Position numbers and translations under genes: made by a program. A stretch of DNA of 63,700 nucleotides, taken from positions 1 through 63,700 of the forward strand of contig DAHVAN010000460.1 in assembly GCA_027314595.1 (NCBI GenBank), given 5' to 3'. Source of the DNA: Actinomycetota bacterium (lineage in GTDB: Bacteria; Actinomycetota; Actinomycetes; Streptosporangiales; Streptosporangiaceae). Positions 43,267-50,243 of this stretch are shown here, piece by piece. The notes beneath the pieces were generated by a model. It was not told the origin of the DNA. It made no database searches and saw nothing but the letters and a program-made list of their open reading frames with translations. Every line of letters begins with the position of its first letter. Position 1 is the first letter of the stretch.

Positions 43267-45666
43267 GTGGCTAATCAGGTGGCACAGAAACCTCATGCCG
43301 CGCCACCGCTGCTGGTACGGACGAGGCGCTCTGATCACCGGCTTGACGGCGGGACCGAATACCGTATCGGGCGCGACCCAGCCGCCGACATCGTGATCGA
43401 TGACGCCCGGGTGTCCTGGCGGCACGCCACGCTGCGCGTGGACGGGCGGTCGTGGGTGCTCGAGGACCCGGGCAGCACCAACGGCACCTGGGTGGGGTCG
43501 GAACGGGCCAGCCGCATCGACATCAGGTCCAACTGCGTGGTGCGGCTCGGAAGCCCCGACGACGGCCCGGTGCTGCGCTTGGAGCCGCAACTGCCGCCGG
43601 AGCCGGAACCCTCCGGCGGCCCCGATCCCGCACTGGCCGAAGCCTGCCTCGCGCACCTGCCGTCCGTCGACCGCCGCCCCACCGCTCGCATGCCGCTTCC
43701 GGCCAAGGTCATGCGCATCGGCCGCACTCCCGAGAACGACCTGGCCGTCCCGGATCTGGGCGTTTCGCGCAAGCACGCCGAACTGCGCAAGTCGCAGTCG
43801 GGCCGCTACCAGATCATCGACCTCGGCAGCCACAACGGCACGTACGTGAACGGCTCGCAGGTGCAGGGCGCGGTCGAGCTCACCGAAGGCGACATCATCG
43901 GCATCGGCCGCGCGACCTTCCGGCTGGCCGGCGACGAGCTGAAGGAGTACGTCGACACCGGCGACGTCTCGTTCGAGGCCCGCGAGCTCAAGGTCGAGGT
44001 GCAGGGCGGCAAGATCCTGCTGGACGACGTCAGCTTCCCGATCGAGGAGCGCTTCCTCGTCGCCGTGATCGGCCCGAGCGGCGCCGGCAAGTCCACGCTG
44101 CTCAACGCGCTGACCGGGATGCGCCCCGCGGACACGGGGACGGTCCTGTACGACAACCGCGACCTGTACAAGGACTACGCCGAACTGCGCCACCGGATCG
44201 GCCTGGTGCCGCAGAAGGACATCATGCACACCCAGCTGACCCCGCGCACGGCGCTGGGCTACGCGGCCGAACTGCGGTTCCCCGGCGACACGCACAAGGC
44301 CGAGCGCACCAGGCGGGTGGAGGAGGTGCTCGCCGAGCTCAGCCTGACCCACCGCGCGGACCTGCGTGCCGAGAACCTGTCCGGCGGCCAGCTCAAGCGC
44401 GTGAACGTGGCCCTCGAGCTGCTGACCAGGCCCAGCCTGCTGTTCCTCGACGAGCCGACAAGCGGCCTAGACCCGGGCCTCGACGCGCAGGTCATGGAGC
44501 AGATGCGCGATCTCGCGCATGACGGCCGGACGATCATCGTGGTCACGCACAGCGTGGAGAACCTGAACACCTGCGACCGGCTGCTGGTCCTCGTGCCCGG
44601 CGGCAGGATCGCCTACTACGGCCCGCCGCAGGACGGGCTGAAGTACTTCGGGAAGCCGCGCTGGGCGGACGTCTTCCGCGCCTTCGACGCCGAGCCTGGC
44701 CGTGACTGGGCCGGGGAGTTCCGGCGGTCGAAGGAGTTCACGCGGTACGTCACCAACCCGATGAGCCCCCGGCCGCAGGCTCACGTCCCTGCGCGGCAGG
44801 GCTACGGCCGGCAGCCGCCCGCGCTGCCGCCCCGCCGCCGCGGCCGGGTCCGCCAGCTGTCCACGCTGTCCCGCCGGTACCTGCGGGTGATCGCGGCGGA
44901 CCGCTTCTATCTCGGCTCCATCATCGTGCTGCCGTTCATCCTCGGCGCGCTGGTGCGGCTTCTTTCGCCCGCGCACGGGCTCAGCGGCGCGGCGGGCACG
45001 AACGCTGACGCCCAGACGATGCTGATGGTGCTGATGATCATGGCCTGCCTGGCCGGCGTGGTGAACGCCGTCAGGGAAGTGGTCAAGGAACGGCCCATCT
45101 ACATCAGGGAACGCGCGGCCGGCCTGTCGGCCGGCGCCTATCTCGCCTCCAAGGTGCTGGTCCTCGGCGCGATCGCCGTCCTGCAGGCGGTGGTCATGAC
45201 GATGATCGGCGTGCTCGGCGAGCCGCTCCCGCCCAGCGGGTCGTTCCTGAATCGCGCGCCCCTCGCCGAACTGGTGCTGGCCGTGGCGTTCCTGGAGTTC
45301 GCCTCGGCCTGCCTCGGCCTGCTCGTCTCCACGATGGTGTCCAGCTCGGACAAGGCGATGCAGGCGATCGTCCTGGCCACGATGATCCAGTTCGTGTTCT
45401 CCGGCGGCATCATCTCGCTGGCCGGAAAGCCCGGCCTTGAGCAGGTGGCCGAGATAGCCCCGGCTCGCTGGGGGATGGCGGCGCTCGCCTCCACTGCCCG
45501 GCTCAACCAGCTCAACCCGTCGATAGGCGCCAAGCCCGACTCGCTGTGGAACCACGGCGCTGGCGTGTGGCTGCTCGATATGGGCCTGATGCTCGTCCTG
45601 TCGGCGGCATACCTGGCGATCGCCTGGTGGCAGCTGAACCGCCTGTCCCCGGGCCACCGCAGGTAA
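43267..45666 (+). CDS. FHA-domain ABC transporter (Rv1747-like), ATPase and permease in one chain
   Basis: A 799-residue protein from GTG 43267 (GGGAGGG upstream). It has two FHA domains (about 20-95 with YRIGRDPAADIVI and NGTWVG; about 135-215 with IGRTPENDL and NGTYVNG), an ATPase with Walker A GPSGAGKST (269-277), signature LSGGQLKR (371-378) and LLFLDEPTSGLDPG (about 392), and an ABC-2 permease with six to seven segments (about 540-795). In Mycobacterium the FHA domains of Rv1747 bind phosphothreonine made by Ser/Thr kinases and control export of a glycolipid. No kinase gene is adjacent. Confidence 0.95.
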   Translation: MANQVAQKPHAAPPLLVRTRRSDHRLDGGTEYRIGRDPAADIVIDDARVSWRHATLRVDGRSWVLEDPGSTNGTWVGSERASRIDIRSNCVVRLGSPDDGPVLRLEPQLPPEPEPSGGPDPALAEACLAHLPSVDRRPTARMPLPAKVMRIGRTPENDLAVPDLGVSRKHAELRKSQSGRYQIIDLGSHNGTYVNGSQVQGAVELTEGDIIGIGRATFRLAGDELKEYVDTGDVSFEARELKVEVQGGKILLDDVSFPIEERFLVAVIGPSGAGKSTLLNALTGMRPADTGTVLYDNRDLYKDYAELRHRIGLVPQKDIMHTQLTPRTALGYAAELRFPGDTHKAERTRRVEEVLAELSLTHRADLRAENLSGGQLKRVNVALELLTRPSLLFLDEPTSGLDPGLDAQVMEQMRDLAHDGRTIIVVTHSVENLNTCDRLLVLVPGGRIAYYGPPQDGLKYFGKPRWADVFRAFDAEPGRDWAGEFRRSKEFTRYVTNPMSPRPQAHVPARQGYGRQPPALPPRRRGRVRQLSTLSRRYLRVIAADRFYLGSIIVLPFILGALVRLLSPAHGLSGAAGTNADAQTMLMVLMIMACLAGVVNAVREVVKERPIYIRERAAGLSAGAYLASKVLVLGAIAVLQAVVMTMIGVLGEPLPPSGSFLNRAPLAELVLAVAFLEFASACLGLLVSTMVSSSDKAMQAIVLATMIQFVFSGGIISLAGKPGLEQVAEIAPARWGMAALASTARLNQLNPSIGAKPDSLWNHGAGVWLLDMGLMLVLSAAYLAIAWWQLNRLSPGHRR

Positions 45667-45693
45667 AACAAGATCTTTCATCCCGAACGGTCC

Positions 45694-45718
45694 CCGTGGC
45701 GCCCGTCAGGCGCCATGG
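45694..45718 (+). terminator. Strong hairpin between FHA-ABC and efflux genes
   Basis: CCGTGGCGCC (45694-45703) pairs with GGCGCCATGG (45709-45718) with one G-U and a five-base loop. It may end the FHA-ABC transcript or act as an attenuator hairpin ahead of the leader peptide at 45741. Confidence 0.55.
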
Positions 45719-45740
45719 TGACAGGGAACACGGCGAGACC

Positions 45741-45764
45741 ATGACGATCTTGTACTGGGGGTGA
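45741..45764 (+). CDS. Possible leader peptide MTILYWG of the efflux gene
   Basis: ATG at 45741 opens a seven-codon frame (MTILYWG) with GGCGAG seven bases before it. Its TGA (45762-45764) overlaps the GTG start of the efflux gene (45761) in GTGA, and the efflux GTG has no good ribosome site of its own. This is the layout of a translationally coupled upstream peptide; short drug-sensing leaders are known before other resistance genes. Too short to judge by composition. Confidence 0.4.
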   Translation: MTILYWG

Positions 45765-47200
45765 AGGTCGCTCTTCCCCCCAAGGCCGTCGTCAGCGCGG
45801 TGTTCGTCGCGTCGATGTTCATGAACATCATGGACGCCACCGTGGTGAACGTGGCGCTGCCCACGCTCAGCCGGTACTTCGCGGTGCCGGTGGCGTCGGT
45901 GAGCGGGGTGGTCACCACCTACCTGGTGACGCTGGCTGTGGCGATGCCCGCGTCCGGGTGGCTGGGGGACCGGTTCGGCGCGCGGCGCGTGATGCTCGCC
46001 GCCATAGGCGTCTTCACCGCCGCCTCCGCGGCGTGCGGGGTCGCGACGTCGCTGCCCGAGCTCGTCACGTTCCGCGCCGTGCAGGGGCTCGGCGGCGGCA
46101 CGCTGGTACCGGTGGGGATGGCGATGATGTTCCGCGCGTTCCCGCCCGCCGAGCGGATCAGGGCCAACCGGCTGCTGATCGTGCCGACGCTGATGGCGCC
46201 CGCGCTCGGCCCGGTGATCGGCGGGCTGCTCGTGGACGGGCTGTCCTGGCGGTGGATCTTCTACATCAACGTCCCGATGGGCGCCGCGGCGCTCGCCTTC
46301 GGCGCGCTGTTCCTGCCCCGCGGCTCCGAACACCCGGCCGGCCGCTTCGACCTGCCCGGGTTCCTGCTGGCCGGGGCCGGCTTCCCGCTGTTCATGTACG
46401 CGATGTCCATCGGCGCCTCGTCGGGCTGGGGCTCGCCCCCGGTGCTGGCGACCGGCATAGCCGGCCTGGCGCTGCTTGCCCTGTTCGCGATCGTGGAACT
46501 GCGGGTCACCGAGCCGATGCTGCGGCTGCGGATCTACGCCGACCGGCTGTTCCGTACCACTAACCTCCAGCTCACGTTCGCGGGCGCGGGGTTCGTCGGC
46601 ACCCTCTTCCTCGTCCCGCTGATGCTGCAGAACGGCCTGGGCTTCAGCGCCGTGCACTCCGGCCTTTCGACCTTCACCGAGGCCATCGGCGGGATGAGCG
46701 GCGTGCAGATGACCACGCGGCTGTACAAGCGGGTGGGGCCGCGGCGGCTGATGGTCGCCGGAATGACCGGCACGGTCGTGACCGTAGGCGGGATGGCGTT
46801 CGCCGGACCCGCTAACGCGGCATGGCTGATCCCGGTGCTGATGTTCTTCACCGGGTGCTCGTTCGGGTTCGCGATGTCGCCGTCCCAGGCGGCGGCCCTG
46901 GCGACGGTGTCGCCGGCGCTGACCGGCCAGGCGTCCACGCTGCTCAACACGCTGCGGCAGGCCGGGGGAGCGGCCGGGGTGGCGCTGCTTGGCAGCGTGC
47001 TCGCCGCCACCAGGCCCGGGCCGCTCGACCTGGCCGGCTACCGGCTGGCGTTCGTTGCCGCGGCCTGCCTGATGGTGGCGGGCGGGGTCCTGTCGGCCAT
47101 GGTCAGGGACTCCGACGCCGCCCCGACGATGGGCTACGGTCCCGGCGGGCCAGACGGTCCCGGCACCATCGCGGAGCCGGCGGTGCCCGAAGCGGCCTGA
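45761..47200 (+). CDS. DHA2-family (EmrB/QacA) MFS drug efflux transporter
   Basis: A 479-residue protein with fourteen membrane segments. It has MDATVVNVALPTL (DHA2 motif D1), motif A-like GWLGDRFGARRVML, motif C GPVIGGLLVDGLSWRWIFYI, and the C-terminal half with SGLSTFTEAIGGMSG. These are proton antiporters exporting drugs or natural products. It is preceded by a hairpin and a short open frame that overlaps its GTG start. No TetR regulator is adjacent, so post-transcriptional control is possible. Confidence 0.93.
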   Translation: MKVALPPKAVVSAVFVASMFMNIMDATVVNVALPTLSRYFAVPVASVSGVVTTYLVTLAVAMPASGWLGDRFGARRVMLAAIGVFTAASAACGVATSLPELVTFRAVQGLGGGTLVPVGMAMMFRAFPPAERIRANRLLIVPTLMAPALGPVIGGLLVDGLSWRWIFYINVPMGAAALAFGALFLPRGSEHPAGRFDLPGFLLAGAGFPLFMYAMSIGASSGWGSPPVLATGIAGLALLALFAIVELRVTEPMLRLRIYADRLFRTTNLQLTFAGAGFVGTLFLVPLMLQNGLGFSAVHSGLSTFTEAIGGMSGVQMTTRLYKRVGPRRLMVAGMTGTVVTVGGMAFAGPANAAWLIPVLMFFTGCSFGFAMSPSQAAALATVSPALTGQASTLLNTLRQAGGAAGVALLGSVLAATRPGPLDLAGYRLAFVAAACLMVAGGVLSAMVRDSDAAPTMGYGPGGPDGPGTIAEPAVPEAA

Positions 47201-47226
47201 GCCCCGCGCGGGCTACCCTGTCGGGC

Positions 47227-48384
47227 GTGACCACCGACGGTTCCGCTCTCTCGTTCGCGCTCGCGCGAGCCATGCTCAGCCGCTTCCCGCTGATCGACGG
47301 GCACAACGACCTGCCCTGGGAGATACGCGGCCAGTTCGGCGGCGACCCCGCGGCGGCCAGCCTGACCGGGCGTGTCGCCACCACCCATACGGACATCCCC
47401 AGGCTGGTCGAGGGCGGGGTGGGCGGCCAGTTCTGGTCGGTCTTCGTCCCCGCCAGGCTGGCGGGCGGCGCGGCGGTGACCGCCGTGCTCGAGCAGGTCG
47501 ACCTGGTGCACCGGCTGGTGAGGCAGTACCCGTCCCGCTTCCAGCTCGCGCTGACCGCTGACGACGTCGAGCGGGCGTTCGCGGCGGGGCGGATCGCGTC
47601 CCTGCTCGGCGCCGAGGGCGGCCACTGCATCGGCGGGTCGCTCGGCGTGCTCAGGTCGCTGTACGCGCTCGGCGTGCGGTACATGACGCTGACCCACAAC
47701 TCCAGCGTGGGCTGGGCGTCCTCGGCCACCGACGACGTCGTTCCCGGCGGCCTCACCGGCTTCGGCCGCGAGGTCGTGGCGCAGATGCAGCGCCTCGGCA
47801 TGCTCGTCGACCTGTCCCACGTGTCCCCGTCGACGATGCACGCGGCCCTGGACGCGGCGCGCGCGCCGGTGATCTTCTCGCACTCGTCCGCGCTCGCCCT
47901 CTGCGACCACCCCCGCAACGTGCCCGACGACGTCCTGACGCGGCTCGCCGCGAACGGCGGCGTGTGCATGGTGACGTTCGTGCCTTACTTCGTCTCCCAG
48001 GATTGCGCCGACTGGTTCTACGGCCTGCGCGCGGAGCTGGCGCGGCGCGGCAAGGACCCGATGGACATGGCGGCCGCGGCCGGACTGCTGCCGGAGTGGG
48101 AACGAGAGCACCCGGTCCCGGTCGCGACCCTGGCCCAGGTAGCCGACCACGTGGAGCACGTGCGCGCGGTCGCCGGGATCGGGCACGTCGGGCTCGGCGG
48201 CGACTTCGACGGCACGCCCGCCGTGACGCAGGGACTGCACGACGTGTCCTGCTATCCCGCGCTGTTCCGCGAACTGCTCCGCCGCGGCTGGTCAGAAGCG
48301 GACTGCAAGGCCCTGGCCGGCGGCAACATCCTGCGCGCCCTGCGCGCCGCGGAGTCATGCGCGGATGCGCGAGCCAGGACCTAG
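47227..48384 (+). CDS. Membrane dipeptidase / renal-dipeptidase family (M19)
   Basis: A 385-residue enzyme from GTG 47227. The di-zinc site is visible: H26 and D28 in IDGHNDLPW, Glu in LLGAEGGH, His in VDLSHVSPSTM and IFSHSSALAL, Asp in GLGGDFDG. It hydrolyses dipeptides, including those with a D-residue at the C-terminal side, and some family members act on N-acyl-D-amino acids. The stop codon shares CTAG with the stop of the convergent gene at 48381. Confidence 0.94.
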   Translation: MTTDGSALSFALARAMLSRFPLIDGHNDLPWEIRGQFGGDPAAASLTGRVATTHTDIPRLVEGGVGGQFWSVFVPARLAGGAAVTAVLEQVDLVHRLVRQYPSRFQLALTADDVERAFAAGRIASLLGAEGGHCIGGSLGVLRSLYALGVRYMTLTHNSSVGWASSATDDVVPGGLTGFGREVVAQMQRLGMLVDLSHVSPSTMHAALDAARAPVIFSHSSALALCDHPRNVPDDVLTRLAANGGVCMVTFVPYFVSQDCADWFYGLRAELARRGKDPMDMAAAAGLLPEWEREHPVPVATLAQVADHVEHVRAVAGIGHVGLGGDFDGTPAVTQGLHDVSCYPALFRELLRRGWSEADCKALAGGNILRALRAAESCADARART

Positions 48385-49847
48385 TACCGCACCCAGATTG
48401 CATCCTTCGCGCTGACCGGAGAAAATCCGTACTCTTCCATCAGAGCACGCCCCGCATCGTTGGCTGGACGCGCGAACAGCGGTCGTGCGATGCCAGGTGT
48501 TCGGATCGCGGCTAGCGATTCCACCAGCGAGGCGATGACGCACCTGCGCGTCCAGGCGGCCCCCGGCGCCCAGATTACCGATACATAGGCCCCGTTGACC
48601 GTCTCTGCTGGAGCAGCGAGATCGTCGGGCTTGAGTTGGCTGCCGGAGGTAATCTGCCTCGCCATGATTCGGTGTACCGCTTCGGCTCGCAATGGATACA
48701 CGATGAAGTATCCGAACCGCGTCCTGTCGTGCCGGTCGACGACTGTGACCACGCAGCCGGGAACTCGCCTGACTCGATCGGCTAGGGCCTGCGGAGTTGG
48801 CTGCCTGTCACCGAGCACAGGGTAAGACTCCGCAAGGAGTCTGCCGAGTACTCCGTCGGCGGCGGGGACGGCCGAGCAGTGCGATAGGGCGCGGTGGTGC
48901 TCGCTGAGCGCTATATGGCCGGGAAGCAGGCTTTGAACTCCCGGATGCAACTCGCGGAGCCGCGCCTTGCGCTCGTCAGACAGCACACGCCGCACTGAGG
49001 CCATGGCCGCGGCGAAGGTCGTGGGCGGTATCAAGGTGACGACGCGGCGGGCAAGAGCAAGCCTGCCTGCGGACGGCCGCGTGCAGCACGGCCTTCCATC
49101 ACGCAGCCGTAGTCCCCACTGAGCCGACAGCCAGATGCTGGCGGCAGCGACCGCGAGCCCGATAGCCCACCATGCCGCGACCGGGAAGCCGGGCGAGACC
49201 GACAGGCCGGCCAGCGTCGCGGCCGCGAGCGCGGCGCCCGAGATCGCGGTCGTGGTCAGCGCGGACATCAGTTCGCGCCGAAGACCTTCTCGCACCCTCG
49301 TAACAGTCACCCATGACGCTTCCACCAGCACGCCGCCGCACGCAATCACGATTACTGCCCAGCGCACGGGGTCGATATGACCGTCAGGTATCACGCTGGC
49401 TGCCACGCCGGCCAGCAGCAGGGAGATGCCGGCGTTCACCCAGATCACGGTCCGCCGCGCCCAGGTCTGTGCTCGCTGGACGTAACCCCACTGGACCTTC
49501 GCCAGCCATGGGGTCGGCCGCTCCTCATGGTGCTCGAAGTCGTCAGGGAACCACTGCCTGGCTTCGTCCGGTGTCATTACGTAACGCCGCGTCCACACGA
49601 CGCATTGAACCGCGAACACCTGGGCAAGCCCGGCGCCGACGAAACAGAACAGGGCGAGATCCGGCCAGCGTGCGAATGGGGAGCTGGCCTGCAGCACTAG
49701 TGCGGCGAGCGTGAAGCTCGCGCCCGCGAGCAGCGGTGCCGCGACAGCGCCAGCCGCCTGGACGCTGTCCAGATAGCCGGGCAGGCCTGGCAGCGTCCAG
49801 ACGTCCCGTCCGGTACGCGGTGCCCCGGGAGGTTCCAAGTTGGCCAT
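48381..49847 (-). CDS. Multi-pass membrane protein fused to a GNAT-like acetyltransferase domain
   Basis: A 488-residue protein. Residues 1-260 hold about six membrane segments (near 32-52, 62-82, 132-152, 160-180, 195-215, 220-240) with a cytoplasmic loop RQWFPDDFEHHEERPTPWLA between segments 2 and 3. The C-terminal 190 residues look like a GNAT domain: RFGYFIVYPLRAEAV, AYVSVIWAPGAAWTRRCVIA and the closing RPANDAGRALMEEYGF. The acetyl-CoA loop is poorly conserved. It starts 15 bases after the Cys-rich small gene. I know no described protein of this layout; it may be the membrane arm of the STAND unit. Confidence 0.72.
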   Translation of the reverse strand: MANLEPPGAPRTGRDVWTLPGLPGYLDSVQAAGAVAAPLLAGASFTLAALVLQASSPFARWPDLALFCFVGAGLAQVFAVQCVVWTRRYVMTPDEARQWFPDDFEHHEERPTPWLAKVQWGYVQRAQTWARRTVIWVNAGISLLLAGVAASVIPDGHIDPVRWAVIVIACGGVLVEASWVTVTRVREGLRRELMSALTTTAISGAALAAATLAGLSVSPGFPVAAWWAIGLAVAAASIWLSAQWGLRLRDGRPCCTRPSAGRLALARRVVTLIPPTTFAAAMASVRRVLSDERKARLRELHPGVQSLLPGHIALSEHHRALSHCSAVPAADGVLGRLLAESYPVLGDRQPTPQALADRVRRVPGCVVTVVDRHDRTRFGYFIVYPLRAEAVHRIMARQITSGSQLKPDDLAAPAETVNGAYVSVIWAPGAAWTRRCVIASLVESLAAIRTPGIARPLFARPANDAGRALMEEYGFSPVSAKDAIWVRY

Positions 49848-49862
49848 CGTGTCCGCACGCGT

Positions 49863-50234
49863 CTATTCACTGGCGCACGGGCAGTCCGGGGCATGCTGCC
49901 CGTCGATTCCGCCGCAGCACTCGCAAGCCCAGGTCTTGATGCCGCTTATGCCGAGCAGCGCGTCAGTCTCTAGTCCCCGCTGGTACCCTCCTGGACCGAT
50001 CCTGAGAAGAGACCGCAGGTCCGGTTCGATGTCTTCGTCGCGTACGGCTGGCGGGAGCAGGAGGGCGACAACGACGCAGTCGGGCCCGGTCTGTTCGACG
50101 TCACGCAATTCGACGTCGGAGTGCCGTCGGCGCAACTCTGGTACCGCCCATGCCATCACGGATTCCTTCTCGAACCCGGCCAGGCTGCCGGGGTCGGCGA
50201 GCAACCGGATCCGGCGCGGCTCCACCTCGGTCAT
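49863..50234 (-). CDS. Small protein with C-terminal cysteine cluster
   Basis: A 123-residue protein, 10 bases after the stop of the STAND gene. The first 95 residues are an alpha/beta-looking domain without family motif. The C-terminus is WACECCGGIDGQHAPDCPCA: five cysteines and one His in 20 residues, a likely zinc- or Fe-S-binding knuckle. Function unknown. The tight spacing to both neighbours indicates one operon. Confidence 0.7.
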   Translation of the reverse strand: MTEVEPRRIRLLADPGSLAGFEKESVMAWAVPELRRRHSDVELRDVEQTGPDCVVVALLLPPAVRDEDIEPDLRSLLRIGPGGYQRGLETDALLGISGIKTWACECCGGIDGQHAPDCPCASE

Positions 50235-50243
50235 GCGGCTCGC

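Noticed and set aside
44467..45681. A 404-residue minus-strand frame over the FHA-ABC transporter
   Set aside because: Opposite strand carries Walker, signature and permease motifs; the shadow has none.
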